DNA from: Paucihalobacter ruber
GTDB taxonomy: Bacteria > Bacteroidota > Bacteroidia > Flavobacteriales > Flavobacteriaceae
DNA: 64,000 bases
NCBI RefSeq assembly: GCF_006494535.1
Contig: NZ_VHIQ01000001.1
Coordinates: forward strand, 188,736 to 252,735
Reading direction: 5' to 3'
A program made the position numbers and the translations under genes. A model generated the notes under the pieces. It was not told the DNA's origin. It did no database searches and was given only the letters and a program-made list of their open reading frames with translations. How positions within the stretch are numbered: the stretch's first letter is position 1; the number at the start of each line of letters is the position of its first letter. Shown in pieces: positions 44,839-54,911 of the stretch.

Positions 44839-45723
44839 TTGCTATCAATACTTATTCCTGTATATAATTTTGATATCGAATCACTTGTAACTAAACTAAC
44901 ATTACAATTACAAGATATTTCTTATGATTATGAAATCATCATTTTAGACGACGCATCAACAGATACTTCTATCAAAATAAAAAATGAGCGGTTAGGTGTA
45001 CTTAAAAACTGTCGATACGTCACAAACAACACCAATCTTGGCAGAACTTCATCAAGACAAAAATTAGCAAATCTGGCCCAGTATCAATATTTATTATTTT
45101 TAGATGCAGACGTCTTGCCAAAATACGACGATTTTATTGCAAGATTTAGCATTAATAGCCAATTGGCCGATATGATATTTGGAGGTGTTGAATATTTAGA
45201 TAAATCATACTCTAAAGACAACTCCTTACGATGGAAATATGGCAAAAACAGAGAACAAAAAAACCAGATTATAAGACAGAAGTCTCCATATTTATCAATT
45301 ATTTCAATGTGTTTCTTAATAAAGAAAAATGTGTTTTTGAACGTGAATACTTATCATGAAAATCTTTATGGTTTGGATGTATTTTTTAGTTACCAATTAG
45401 AAAAATTAGACGTAACAATAGTTCATATAGATAATCCAATTTTTCATACCGGGTTGGAAGAGAACACCAAATTTTTAGCTAAATCTAAAGAAGCTATGGA
45501 AACTCTTCATAATTTGGTTAGTTTGAAAAAAATTCCCGACAACTATAGACCAATTCAAAAAGCGAGCAACGTATTAATGAAATATAAACTTTCTCTTATT
45601 TACATAAGGGCTATGGAGACATTTGAAAAGATGGTTTTAAAAAATCTAAATAGCCAAAATCCTTCGTTATTTTTATTTGATTTATACCGTTTATATCACT
45701 ATCATAAATGTTTTAATAAATAG
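44839..45723 (+). CDS. Family 2 glycosyltransferase (TTG start)
   Basis: The 294-residue protein begins MLSILIPVYNFDIESL, the usual family start, and the corresponding codon is TTG; the only upstream ATG (44828) runs straight into a stop. The nucleotide-binding site is LDDASTDTS and the metal motif is LFLDADVLPKYDD. It should add one sugar to a growing glycan on the cytoplasmic face. It is the first gene of the glycan genes on this strand, 13 bases before the next glycosyltransferase. Confidence 0.85.
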   Translation: MLSILIPVYNFDIESLVTKLTLQLQDISYDYEIIILDDASTDTSIKIKNERLGVLKNCRYVTNNTNLGRTSSRQKLANLAQYQYLLFLDADVLPKYDDFIARFSINSQLADMIFGGVEYLDKSYSKDNSLRWKYGKNREQKNQIIRQKSPYLSIISMCFLIKKNVFLNVNTYHENLYGLDVFFSYQLEKLDVTIVHIDNPIFHTGLEENTKFLAKSKEAMETLHNLVSLKKIPDNYRPIQKASNVLMKYKLSLIYIRAMETFEKMVLKNLNSQNPSLFLFDLYRLYHYHKCFNK

Positions 45724-45736
45724 AAACCTTTAGACT

Positions 45737-46681
45737 ATGCCTAAATTTTCGATTGTTATACCGCTATACAATAAAGAAAAAGAGATTTCTAAAACTTTAA
45801 ACAGTGTTTTAAATCAATTGTTTACAGATTTTGAAGTTGTTATTGTAGACGATGGCTCAACAGACAACAGCTTGGCCAGGGTAAAAGAATTAAAAGATGA
45901 ACGACTTAGAATACATGAAAAGCATAATGAAGGTGTAGCTAAAACCCGAAATATAGGAATTGATTTAGCATCAGGAAAATACGTTGCTTTTTTAGATGCC
46001 GATGATTATTGGGAACCGAATCATTTATCGGTAATAAATGATCTTATCAATGAATTCCCGGGTTTTCACTGGTTTGCCACCTCATATTTTAAACAATACA
46101 GCAAGCGCGTTAACGTCAAAATGTTCTCCCCTATTTTTAATACAGAGTTTGAACGCGGCCCTATTGATGAATTTTTCAAATATAGCGTTGTTGATTCTTT
46201 AGCATGGACATCGGCAGTAGTTTTTGAAAAGCACTTTTTAACTGAACTTGGCATGTTTAATTCACAAGGAATTCACGGTACAGGTGAAGACACTGATTTA
46301 TGGATTAGAGCCGCACTAAAATCGCCACTGATATTTTCTAAAACATTTACTGCCTACCATGTGATGCACGCAGATAACCGACTTTCTAACACTAAAACGC
46401 ATTTAAGAAAATTTATCAATTTTGATAATTACGAAGCTTATTGCCGAGATTACCCAGGACTTAAAAAGTATTTAGACCTTAACAGGTTCGCCATTGCAAT
46501 ACATTATAAATTGTTAGGTGATTTAGACAATTATGAAAATCAGATTAAAAATATAAATCCAAACAGCCTCAATAAAAAACAAAAGCTGCTTCTCAAATTA
46601 TCGCAAAACATGTTGAGGAAGCTTCTAATTATTAAGCAGAAACTTCAAAATAATGGCATATATTTAACTGCGTTTAAATAA
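45737..46681 (+). CDS. Family 2 glycosyltransferase
   Basis: The 314-residue enzyme starts FSIVIPLYNKEKEISKTLNS and carries VIVDDGSTDNSL and the metal motif AFLDADDYWEP. A later acidic motif (GTGEDTDLWIRA) is typical of GT2 inverting enzymes. The sugar donor is unknown. Its 3' end overlaps the convergent ketoisomerase gene by 18 bases. Confidence 0.87.
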   Translation: MPKFSIVIPLYNKEKEISKTLNSVLNQLFTDFEVVIVDDGSTDNSLARVKELKDERLRIHEKHNEGVAKTRNIGIDLASGKYVAFLDADDYWEPNHLSVINDLINEFPGFHWFATSYFKQYSKRVNVKMFSPIFNTEFERGPIDEFFKYSVVDSLAWTSAVVFEKHFLTELGMFNSQGIHGTGEDTDLWIRAALKSPLIFSKTFTAYHVMHADNRLSNTKTHLRKFINFDNYEAYCRDYPGLKKYLDLNRFAIAIHYKLLGDLDNYENQIKNINPNSLNKKQKLLLKLSQNMLRKLLIIKQKLQNNGIYLTAFK

Positions 46682-47101
46682 TTTAAACTCCTCAAATTCT
46701 CTTATATAATCTGACTCTTCATAAACGTCAGACACCAAAGCCAAACAAACAGAACCAGAAGAAAAATTTTCCAATTCTCTCCAAATACCATTAGGGATGA
46801 TTAGACCCTTATTGGGTTTATTTAGATGAATAATTTTTTTATCTTTTCCGTCGTGCAGCACCACATCAAAACTTCCGCTCACCGCAATTAAGCACTGCTT
46901 TAATTTTTTATGCGCATGTCCACCGCGCGAAGCATCACTAGGCACATCATACAAATAATAGACTCGTTTAACTTCAAAGGGTAAAGTGTTTTTTTCTACA
47001 ACCGACAAATTGCCACGGCCTTCAGGGTCTGAAATCTTCGGAATATCAATCAATTCAACAGTTTGAAGTGTGCTTAAATTTGGTTCAAGAGTTGCTGCCA
47101 T
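46664..47101 (-). CDS. dTDP-4-oxo-6-deoxyhexose 3,4-ketoisomerase (FdtA/QdtA-type cupin)
   Basis: The 145-residue cupin shows ISDPEGRGNLSVVEKN, RVYYLYDVPSDASRGGHAHK and LIIPNGIWRELENFSSGSV, the FdtA/WxcM-like pattern. It moves the keto group from C4 to C3 of dTDP-4-keto-6-deoxyglucose, feeding the DegT aminotransferase at 51938. Which of Fuc3N or Qui3N is made cannot be decided. It overlaps the GT4 gene by 28 bases at its start. RmlA and RmlB, which make the substrate, are not in the window. Confidence 0.85.
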   Translation of the reverse strand: MAATLEPNLSTLQTVELIDIPKISDPEGRGNLSVVEKNTLPFEVKRVYYLYDVPSDASRGGHAHKKLKQCLIAVSGSFDVVLHDGKDKKIIHLNKPNKGLIIPNGIWRELENFSSGSVCLALVSDVYEESDYIREFEEFKLFKRS

Positions 47102-48156
47102 TGCTGTGCTATAGGATCTTTTGTGAATAGAACAATGCTATTTTGAGCATTGGTTTTACATAACTTATATAATTCAGGCTCAAAGATAAAACGATTAAAT
47201 GCATTTGCAAGTGCATCGGGATTATCATTTTCAACTAAAAGACCATTAAATTCATTAATTATAATTTCGTTAGGACCACTGTGGCAATCAACTGAAATCA
47301 CGGGTGTTCCAACCGAAAGTGACTCGATTAATACTCTGGGAAAACCTTCGTAATTGCTGGTTAAAACTAAATATTTGGCATTTCTCATCACATTTTCCAC
47401 AGATAAAGTGAAATCAAATAGCTTTACTACTTTCGACAAATCTAATGTGTTTATTTTTTGTTTCAACCAACTCTTATCGGGTCCGTCACCGTAAATTCTT
47501 AGTTCAATGTTCTTTTCAGGTAAAACTGACTTTGAATAAGCTTCTAGTAACAGTAAAAAATCTTTTGCGTGATTGTCTATTCTTCCTGTAAATACAATAT
47601 AATTTTCCGGAACAAAATTGGGTGCAATGACATCCGTCTCTACCACATTATAAATGCTCATTGCTTTGTTAGTATTAAATTGAAGATTTATTTTTTCACT
47701 TATAGCCTTCGAAACTCCAACTATTTTACTGCTTTTTTCGATCATTCGTTTAGTTAGCCATTTACTTTTAGGAAAATAATTATCAACGAAAGCACTTCTT
47801 ACTACATATACTACTTTAAATCCCGAATAAATATACAACAGATACATTAACTCTTTAAAAAAACTACTCCTGGTTCGATTGTCAATAACAACATCTATTT
47901 CATTTTCAACTAAATAATTTCGTAATGTTCTTAGGTGTAAAAACCGTTTTAGAACTTTATCTTCAGTGCTTTTAAATGCTCCTAAATTAAATAGTTTACC
48001 GGCATACGCATATAATACATCATTTGTAATAGTTACGAGGTGCACCTCGCAGTTTAGACCATCTAATATCTTTGTAAGTATGGCAGTAGATTTCTCGGCA
48101 CCGCCACGGGCAAGTGAGATACTTATTACTGCCACTTTTAGATGAGACAGTTTCAT
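47074..48156 (-). CDS. Family 4 glycosyltransferase
   Basis: Start chosen at the ATG at 48156 (MKLSHLKVAVISISLARGGAE), giving 360 residues; an upstream TTG is weaker. The glycine-rich start, the donor-binding YIVFTGRIDNHAKDFLLLLEA and the ExxxxxxE-type GPNEIIINEFNGLLVENDN segment identify a GT4 enzyme of the GT-B fold. It is divergent from the next glycosyltransferase. The donor is unknown. Confidence 0.87.
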   Translation of the reverse strand: MKLSHLKVAVISISLARGGAEKSTAILTKILDGLNCEVHLVTITNDVLYAYAGKLFNLGAFKSTEDKVLKRFLHLRTLRNYLVENEIDVVIDNRTRSSFFKELMYLLYIYSGFKVVYVVRSAFVDNYFPKSKWLTKRMIEKSSKIVGVSKAISEKINLQFNTNKAMSIYNVVETDVIAPNFVPENYIVFTGRIDNHAKDFLLLLEAYSKSVLPEKNIELRIYGDGPDKSWLKQKINTLDLSKVVKLFDFTLSVENVMRNAKYLVLTSNYEGFPRVLIESLSVGTPVISVDCHSGPNEIIINEFNGLLVENDNPDALANAFNRFIFEPELYKLCKTNAQNSIVLFTKDPIAQQWQQLLNQI

Positions 48157-48203
48157 TTTTATGTTATTTTTGAACAATTAATGTGCGTAAATATACACCA
48201 TTT

Positions 48204-49340
48204 ATGAAGATTTTATTGGTAGGTGAATACAGCCGATTGCATAATTCCTTAAAGGAAGGATTGATGGTTCTTGGACACGAAGTTACCTTAATCTCTGCAG
48301 GTGATTATTTTAAAGACTATCCGTCTGACATTAAATTAAAACGACATTTCGAAAAAGGCCTTTTAAAAAAATTGAAGGTTGGCGTTTTTAAGTTATCTAA
48401 AATTGACATGGGCTCCTTATCGTTGAAACAACAATTTTTTAAACACTCTGAGGAATTAAAAGGTTATGAGGTGGTGCAGCTTATCAATCAAAATCCCATA
48501 GGCATTCAAGCCAATCATGAACAGCAAATTATTAATTTTCTAAAAACCCATAACAGTAAATTATTTTTACTCGCGTGCGGAACCGACTATATAAGTGTAA
48601 AATATGCCTTTGAAAAAAAACTAAAACATTCGCTTTTTAGTCCCTATTTCGATGGTAAAATCACGAAAAAAGCCTATCAACGCATTTTTAATAAAATTTC
48701 AAAACAAGGTGAAACACATTTTGAATTTGTTAGAACACAATGCGATGGGATTATTGCCAGCGATTTAGATTATCATATTCCTTATAAAGGAGAACCCAAA
48801 TATTTAGGCATGGTTGCCAATCCAGTAAATATTGAAAAGATTGAGTATACCCCTTTGGTAATTGGCGAAAAAATCGTGATTTTTCATGGCATCAACAAGA
48901 CCAACTATTTTAAAAAAGGCAATGATATTTTTGAAACTGCTTTGGCCGTAATTGAGCAAAAATTTGGTGATAAGGTTGAAATTGTTACAGTTGAAAATTT
49001 ACCTTATAACCAATATATCAAAGCCCTTGATGATTCTCATATTTTGCTAGACCAAATTTATGCTTACGATCAAGGTTATAACGCCTTAGAAGCCATGGCA
49101 AAAGGCAAAGTAGTGTTTACCGGTGCCGAACAAGAGTTTTTAGAATACTATGGCTTAAATGAAGATGAAGTTTGTATTAATGCCTTACCAGATGCCGAAA
49201 AAATTGCTGAAAAATTAGAGTGGCTTATTTCAAATCCGGATCAAATCATAAAAATCTCACATAACGCAAGAGCATTTGTAGAACGTGAACATCATTATAT
49301 AAAATGTGCAGAAGGCTATCTAAAGGTTTGGGGATTTTAA
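48204..49340 (+). CDS. Glycosyltransferase (GT-B type, uncertain family)
   Basis: Start at 48204 (MKILLVGEYSRLHNSLKEG), giving 378 residues; a GTG seven codons earlier is unlikely. The C-terminal half (KVVFTGAEQEFLEYYGLNED, YDQGYNALEAMAKG) looks like a GT4-type nucleotide-sugar domain. The N-terminal half is less typical, so the family assignment is tentative. It lies in the glycan locus, divergent from the GT4 gene and convergent with the flippase gene. Confidence 0.72.
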   Translation: MKILLVGEYSRLHNSLKEGLMVLGHEVTLISAGDYFKDYPSDIKLKRHFEKGLLKKLKVGVFKLSKIDMGSLSLKQQFFKHSEELKGYEVVQLINQNPIGIQANHEQQIINFLKTHNSKLFLLACGTDYISVKYAFEKKLKHSLFSPYFDGKITKKAYQRIFNKISKQGETHFEFVRTQCDGIIASDLDYHIPYKGEPKYLGMVANPVNIEKIEYTPLVIGEKIVIFHGINKTNYFKKGNDIFETALAVIEQKFGDKVEIVTVENLPYNQYIKALDDSHILLDQIYAYDQGYNALEAMAKGKVVFTGAEQEFLEYYGLNEDEVCINALPDAEKIAEKLEWLISNPDQIIKISHNARAFVEREHHYIKCAEGYLKVWGF

Positions 49341-50620
49341 AATTTGTTCTTCCTTAAAAAGTATAAATATACAGGTATCAAAACAATCACAAAATAGAAA
49401 ACATACCTAAAAAAATGTGCCATCACAACGCCTTCGGTACTAAAGTGTTTGATTAGTATAATAGATAAAAGGTAAAAACTGGCCAGGGATAGAATTTCGG
49501 TAATTACAAAACTTTTAACCATGCGCTTTGCCAAAAATTGATGCGCGATCACCAAAGAACACAAACGCACAAAATCGCCCATTAATTGCCATTTAAACAG
49601 TGGTGACATACCGGTAAACTCGGGATAAATTAATTGAATAATAAAATCTCTAAACACATAAATCAACAACATTCCTGCACCAAACAGCGGCAAAATACTT
49701 TTATAAATATGCCAAACTTCTTTTGTAAAATCTACCTTGGTTTGTATGGCAGCAAATCGAGGAATAACATATAGTGTAAACAAACCTGTAGAAAACACCA
49801 TGTAATTTTTTGAAATGAAATTAATGGCCGTCCAATAACCGGCTTCATCAACATTAATTTTATCCTTAATCACAGTTCTTATGTCGAGCTCAACATAATT
49901 TAGCAAGACAGTAGACACAAAAGACATAATGGTAAAAGCCAATAAACTATTTTTAAAAGACCAGTCTATTTTTAAATTTTTAAACTGAATGTACTCTTTT
50001 AAAACACCACCAAAAATTGCAAGCAGCGTTAAAAGTTGTATCACCGGTGCTAAAGCAATGGCAACCAAAACACCATCTAAATCAAACCTAAATAAAAATA
50101 TCACTAATAAAAGTGCCGATAAAACGTAGGCGATAAACTCAATAAGCGCATATTTCTTGTATGCCGACAATCCGTTAACCACAGCATTAAAAATGCGCTG
50201 CATGGCAAATACCGGAGTTAACACAGCTAATAATTTAAACACATACGAAAGTGAGGCATCGTCCAATAGCTTTTCGGCAAAATAATTAGCTCCAACAAAT
50301 AAAATTAACCCGGATACTAAAGAGCCAATGCCAGCAAACAAAAAAGAAGTTGAAAATAATTTTTGAAGTGTTTGTTCATCCTTTTTATACTGCGCTACAT
50401 ATTTTAAAACGCCACTAAAAATGCCTAGTGTAGTGAAACTGGTAAGCATTGCTGTAATATTCCTTAACTGACCAATTTTGGCAATCCCGGCTTCTTTAAC
50501 AGTAAGCGCCAATACATGTTGAATAGCCATTGAAATGATCAACCTAAAAACAATAACAACAGAGTTTAAAGAGGTGATCTTTAAAACCAGGTTGTTTTTT
50601 ATAAAAGAAGGTAACTTCAC
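49337..50620 (-). CDS. O-antigen flippase (Wzx-like), second of pair
   Basis: The 427-residue membrane protein has about twelve spans and the family start SLNSVVIVFRLIISMAIQHVL, AKIGQLRNITAML. It should flip lipid-linked oligosaccharide units across the inner membrane. It follows a second flippase with related but distinct sequence by 9 bases, so the two may be duplicated paralogues. Its end overlaps the neighbouring glycosyltransferase by 4 bases on the other strand. Confidence 0.85.
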   Translation of the reverse strand: MKLPSFIKNNLVLKITSLNSVVIVFRLIISMAIQHVLALTVKEAGIAKIGQLRNITAMLTSFTTLGIFSGVLKYVAQYKKDEQTLQKLFSTSFLFAGIGSLVSGLILFVGANYFAEKLLDDASLSYVFKLLAVLTPVFAMQRIFNAVVNGLSAYKKYALIEFIAYVLSALLLVIFLFRFDLDGVLVAIALAPVIQLLTLLAIFGGVLKEYIQFKNLKIDWSFKNSLLAFTIMSFVSTVLLNYVELDIRTVIKDKINVDEAGYWTAINFISKNYMVFSTGLFTLYVIPRFAAIQTKVDFTKEVWHIYKSILPLFGAGMLLIYVFRDFIIQLIYPEFTGMSPLFKWQLMGDFVRLCSLVIAHQFLAKRMVKSFVITEILSLASFYLLSIILIKHFSTEGVVMAHFFRYVFYFVIVLIPVYLYFLRKNKF

Positions 50621-50629
50621 AATGATTAT

Positions 50630-51937
50630 TTACAGTTTCTCATCTTCGTCTGTTAAAACTCCAAAAATAGGACTGCTAAAAATAAGAAGAATGATGCCAT
50701 ATTGCATCAGGTAAGCAACAAAATGTCCCATCACTGCTCCTTTCAAACCAAAATTATCGATAAGTGTAATTGAAGACACATATAAATTCACAAACAAAAA
50801 CACTTCAATAATTATAAAATGCCAAAACATTTTTTTCGCTAAAAAGTGAAAAGCAATTACGGTTGATAACACCTTTACCAAGTCTCCCAGCAACTGCCAT
50901 AAAAATAAGTCTTCAACAGGTTGAAATGACGAAGAGAATACCAGCCGCACTATATATGGCTTCAATAAATAAATCAATGCCAATCCCATCATCACATATG
51001 GTAAAAAGGTTTGATAAAAGTTTTTTACTTCGGCTTTAAATGCAGCTTTTGTGTCTAATTTTCTAAATTTAGGGATGATATACAAGGCCATTATAGAATT
51101 AACGAACATAAGATAATAATCTGATATCCTGTTCATCGCCTCCCAATATCCGGCAGCTTGCAAACCTAATTTTGAAGTGATGTAGTTTCTAATTGCAATG
51201 TAGGTAATGGGCAATGCTACAGTAGTAACCAAGGCCACCATTACATACGGCGATAATTTTCTTACAATATTTAGATTAATGCGGCTAATCTTAATATCGG
51301 TTGCTAAACTCCGTTGGTTACTAAAACCAACTAATGTGATTAAAAAGCCCAAAGATGGCGTTAAAACAACGGCAATTAAGGCGCCATCAACATTGTTTCT
51401 ATATATGAGCAATAAGGTAATCAGCAAGCCAACAACCTGACCTAAAATATTAATTACCAACATCATTCTGTATTTAGAAAAACCATTCATAATGGCATAA
51501 CTAAACATATTAAGCGCATAAAATGGCAAGGCAATGGCTAATATTTTTATAACATAAGCGTAGTTATAATACTTAGGAAACAACATGCCGTTAATCCAGT
51601 TGGCTTGGTAGTAACAAATTAATGCCAGCAGCATGGTAATAAAAAAACCGATATAATAGGCTGTCGAAATGGTATTGCTAAGTTTTAAAACGTCGTGTTT
51701 AACTTTGCTGACTTCGGTTACAAAACCGCTGTAAATACCGCCGATACTAAGCGATTGTAAGGCCTTGAGAAAATTTCGCATATTGCCGATGAGTGCAAAA
51801 CCTTCCGGACCAATAAAAATGGCTATCATTTTAGAAACAGCTATTCCGGAGATAATTTTGAGAACAATAACTACCGTATTAAGCCTTGTTGCTTCGGGGA
51901 GAACCTGATTACTGATGTAGGTTAATATTCTTTTCAA
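50630..51937 (-). CDS. O-antigen flippase (Wzx-like), first of pair
   Basis: The 435-residue membrane protein shares the layout of its neighbour: RLNTVVIVLKIISGIAVSKMI, LIGNMRNFLKALQSL, then about twelve spans. The similar start and length in both genes suggest tandem duplication followed by divergence. It lies directly after the aminotransferase gene (adjacent bases). Two flippases side by side are unusual; they may handle different lipid-linked sugars. Confidence 0.85.
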   Translation of the reverse strand: MKRILTYISNQVLPEATRLNTVVIVLKIISGIAVSKMIAIFIGPEGFALIGNMRNFLKALQSLSIGGIYSGFVTEVSKVKHDVLKLSNTISTAYYIGFFITMLLALICYYQANWINGMLFPKYYNYAYVIKILAIALPFYALNMFSYAIMNGFSKYRMMLVINILGQVVGLLITLLLIYRNNVDGALIAVVLTPSLGFLITLVGFSNQRSLATDIKISRINLNIVRKLSPYVMVALVTTVALPITYIAIRNYITSKLGLQAAGYWEAMNRISDYYLMFVNSIMALYIIPKFRKLDTKAAFKAEVKNFYQTFLPYVMMGLALIYLLKPYIVRLVFSSSFQPVEDLFLWQLLGDLVKVLSTVIAFHFLAKKMFWHFIIIEVFLFVNLYVSSITLIDNFGLKGAVMGHFVAYLMQYGIILLIFSSPIFGVLTDEDEKL

Positions 51938-53044
51938 TTAGTAGTTATTTAAAACTTCTACCACTCTTTGTACCTCGTGTGGCTCCAAGATTGGGGACAT
52001 TGGAATGCTCACTATGGTACTGTGAATTTGCTCTGTTCTTGGCAAATGTAAGTTTTTATATCTTGAAAATGCCAATTGCTTATAAATTGGTATTGGATAA
52101 TGTATCATGTAACCAATGTGATGAGCCTCTAAAAACTTTAAAAATTGTTCTCTGTTTGCCACTTGTATCACAAATACATAAAACACGTGTGCGTTAAAAT
52201 CTCCTACCTTAGGCAGTATTATTTTTTCATTTGAAATACCACTGAGATATTGTTCAGCTATACCTCGCCTGGCCTTATTATCGGTATCTAGATGTGGTAA
52301 TTTTACATTTAGAAATGCCGCCTGAATTTCGTCTAATCTGCTGTTGTAACCATTGATTTCATGAACATATTTTTGATGGCTTCCGTAGTTTCTTAGTTTT
52401 TGAATGCACCGAAACAAGTCCTCATCGTTGGTGGTTACAGCGCCGGCATCGCCGAGCGCTCCTAAATTTTTAGTGGGATAAAAACTAAAGGCCGCAGCAG
52501 CACCTAAATTTCCTGCTTTTTTATTCAATTGCCTATTTATGGCTCCATGTGCCTGAGCCGCATCCTCAATAAGCAACAAGTTGTGTTGCTGGGCTAACTG
52601 TTGAATTGGTTTTATATCAACCAACTCGCCATACAAATGCACCACAATAATGGCTTTAACCCTATTGTTGATTTTTTCTTTTATAGTTTGGACATCTACA
52701 TTAAAACCATCAGCTTTGGGCTCGGCAAAAACCGGTTCTAAATCGCAATTAACCACCGCTTGTGCTGTGGCAATGAAGGTGACAGAAGGAATGATCACCG
52801 CATCGCCCGGTTGCAACTTACCAAGTTGTATATAAGCCTTTAAAATTAAGGTTAAGGCGTCTAAACCGTTGGCCGTTCCCAAGCAAAATTTGGTACCGCA
52901 GTAGTTGGCAAAATCATGTTCAAAAGCGAGCACTTCCTGACCTAAAATGTATTGCGAATTATCGAGTAAAGCATCCAGTTTTTGATGAAACAAGTCTTTG
53001 TAGGGTGCGTTTATTTTTTTTAGATCTAAAAAAGGAATTGTCAT
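51938..53044 (-). CDS. DegT/DnrJ/EryC1/StrS sugar aminotransferase (FdtB-like)
   Basis: The 368-residue PLP enzyme has [26 protein letters not shown] and the PLP lysine Lys192 in [16 protein letters not shown], with the [13 protein letters not shown] motif. It should aminate the 3-keto sugar made by the ketoisomerase at 46664. It overlaps the acyltransferase gene by 4 bases (ATGA-type coupling), fitting a transaminase-then-acetylase order. The exact sugar is inferred. Confidence 0.88.
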   Translation of the reverse strand: MTIPFLDLKKINAPYKDLFHQKLDALLDNSQYILGQEVLAFEHDFANYCGTKFCLGTANGLDALTLILKAYIQLGKLQPGDAVIIPSVTFIATAQAVVNCDLEPVFAEPKADGFNVDVQTIKEKINNRVKAIIVVHLYGELVDIKPIQQLAQQHNLLLIEDAAQAHGAINRQLNKKAGNLGAAAAFSFYPTKNLGALGDAGAVTTNDEDLFRCIQKLRNYGSHQKYVHEINGYNSRLDEIQAAFLNVKLPHLDTDNKARRGIAEQYLSGISNEKIILPKVGDFNAHVFYVFVIQVANREQFLKFLEAHHIGYMIHYPIPIYKQLAFSRYKNLHLPRTEQIHSTIVSIPMSPILEPHEVQRVVEVLNNY

Positions 53045-53985
53045 AGATTTAAACTTAAAAAATCCTGAAGATAGAGTGAACAGCCCAATTCTTCCTTTTG
53101 TTTTAGTAATCCGGGATTATAACCCAACTCATTTTGTTCTGTAACCGTGCCCATCGAAAAATAGCGTTTACCTTCGTTTTTGTATTGATGGATTAAATGT
53201 ATAAACAAATATTCGATAGCACGATATTTTTCGCCCTTTAAACTTGTGGCACCATACTGCGATTTCACCACTTTTCCGGTGTCAAAAATGGTGATTCCTG
53301 CCAGTAATTCTTCCTCTTTATAGAGGTTGAACTGCTTGATTTGTTTGGGAAATTTACTTTGCAAATATTGTATTTCTTCTAAAGCATGTACCGGCTTTAC
53401 CTGATGTTTCTCCTGTAGCCGAGGCACGAGAATTTGATTCCAAAAACCTGAGAAATCTGATGTCTCTCTTATTTCAAAACCTACTATTGAATTTCTGTTA
53501 TAATGCTTTAATTTGGTTTTATGAATGTTAAGTGGTTGTGCATAATCTACAGCCAAAACCATATCGCTTCTGTAAACAGAAGCCTGATGTTTTATGAGCT
53601 GATGCTTTAATTTAAGCAGCATGTTGTTTCCATAAAATTGTGGTACGGTTTTAATAATTGCATGAAGGTACCCTTTACTTTTTAGAAAAGCCATCAGTTG
53701 AGTTATTAAAATACCTATAGCTTCTGCGCGAAATTTATTATCGAGAATAATGCTTCCATAGGTTAGCCCTTGATGAGAGTACCACTTGTTTTCTGTATGG
53801 TTTGCCGGACAAACCGCTACAAGATTATCGTCCTCAAAAATCAAAACCGAAGCATCTGTAAATCGGTCGCTATGGTATTCCATAAAATCGCGATGAAACA
53901 AAAAAGTGGCATTATCACACTTTTGAATAAAATTATTCCAAAGTGAATAAAAATCTGAATGATATGTCTCAAAGCGAAAGTTCAC
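53041..53985 (-). CDS. FemAB/GNAT-like acyltransferase
   Basis: The 314-residue soluble protein has two related halves of GNAT type. The second half carries [20 protein letters not shown] and a C-terminal region [20 protein letters not shown] that is typical of FemAB-like or BioF2-like acetyltransferases found beside sugar aminotransferases. It probably acetylates the new amino group, replacing the usual hexapeptide-repeat enzyme (FdtC/QdtC). Function is inferred from context; it overlaps the aminotransferase by 4 bases. Confidence 0.7.
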   Translation of the reverse strand: MNFRFETYHSDFYSLWNNFIQKCDNATFLFHRDFMEYHSDRFTDASVLIFEDDNLVAVCPANHTENKWYSHQGLTYGSIILDNKFRAEAIGILITQLMAFLKSKGYLHAIIKTVPQFYGNNMLLKLKHQLIKHQASVYRSDMVLAVDYAQPLNIHKTKLKHYNRNSIVGFEIRETSDFSGFWNQILVPRLQEKHQVKPVHALEEIQYLQSKFPKQIKQFNLYKEEELLAGITIFDTGKVVKSQYGATSLKGEKYRAIEYLFIHLIHQYKNEGKRYFSMGTVTEQNELGYNPGLLKQKEELGCSLYLQDFLSLNL

Positions 53986-54002
53986 AAATCAAAAATAGTA
54001 CA

Positions 54003-54911
54003 TTATTTATGGATGATGTCATTTATCATTTTCGAAAATAGCAGGGCACCACGTTCGTTGAGATGGTCGGCATCAAAGAAGTGTTCTCTATCAAAACGCC
54101 AATATTCTAAAAAATTGTAATAAGAAACATGATCGTATTGATTTGCCAACTCTAAACCCGTATTGACGGTTGCTTCTAATTGCTGATAATTGAGATTTAA
54201 GTAATACGATTCAAATGCCGGCGGCGTTACCATAATGACATCCACCTTGTTTTGTAAGCACAAATCAGCTATTTCCTTTAAGGTTTTAAAATTGTCATCA
54301 AATAGGTTTTTTGATGTGGCCGTATGTTTTTTGGCAACCAATGCACCAGTTTTATATAAATCTTTTGCCTGAGACGAATGCGCATCCATACCCCAACCAA
54401 AGGGATTACAGGTTACCGAAGCTTCACTTTTTAGGTAGTATTTGTAAATGCGTTTAAGATTTTCTTTAAAACTAATGCTTAATATTTCTGAATGGTGTTT
54501 CCAGTAATACTCTAAGGGAATATTGGTATACAAAGCGTAATCTTTATAGCGCCAATGTTCATTGGTTTCAGATAAGGTTTCGAACATAGAATCGTATGAC
54601 AGCCTGATGACAACAGTGTTCAACTGTGTCATTTTTGGTAAGTAATGTTTGAGAATGGCCAAATCTATATCAAAAGACTGCGATACATGACTCATATTAA
54701 AGCTTTGCTGATCCATCCACTCAGGATTTAAACCGTAGTAGGTATGGGAGTTTCCTAAAATGAGGGTTTCAATAGCTTCGGAATGCTTTTCAATATAGTT
54801 AGACTTAACTTTATAGTTGTTGGGAATGGATTGCAAGAATATTTCCATGGCTATCAGCAAAACCAACAAAGGCATTAAAAATAGTAATATGTATCTTAAA
54901 AATCCTTTCAT
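54003..54911 (-). CDS. SGNH-like membrane-anchored protein paired with MBOAT
   Basis: The 302-residue protein has an N-terminal anchor (FLRYILLFLMPLLVLLIAME). It then has GNSHTYYG as a candidate nucleophile block and a late DADHLNERGALLF that supplies the Asp-x-x-His pair of SGNH hydrolases. Such proteins pair with MBOAT enzymes to transfer acetyl groups to glycans, as in the AlgJ/AlgX systems. Its start is one base after the MBOAT stop. Note that the active serine (Ser55 in GNSH) is present. Confidence 0.72.
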   Translation of the reverse strand: MKGFLRYILLFLMPLLVLLIAMEIFLQSIPNNYKVKSNYIEKHSEAIETLILGNSHTYYGLNPEWMDQQSFNMSHVSQSFDIDLAILKHYLPKMTQLNTVVIRLSYDSMFETLSETNEHWRYKDYALYTNIPLEYYWKHHSEILSISFKENLKRIYKYYLKSEASVTCNPFGWGMDAHSSQAKDLYKTGALVAKKHTATSKNLFDDNFKTLKEIADLCLQNKVDVIMVTPPAFESYYLNLNYQQLEATVNTGLELANQYDHVSYYNFLEYWRFDREHFFDADHLNERGALLFSKMINDIIHK

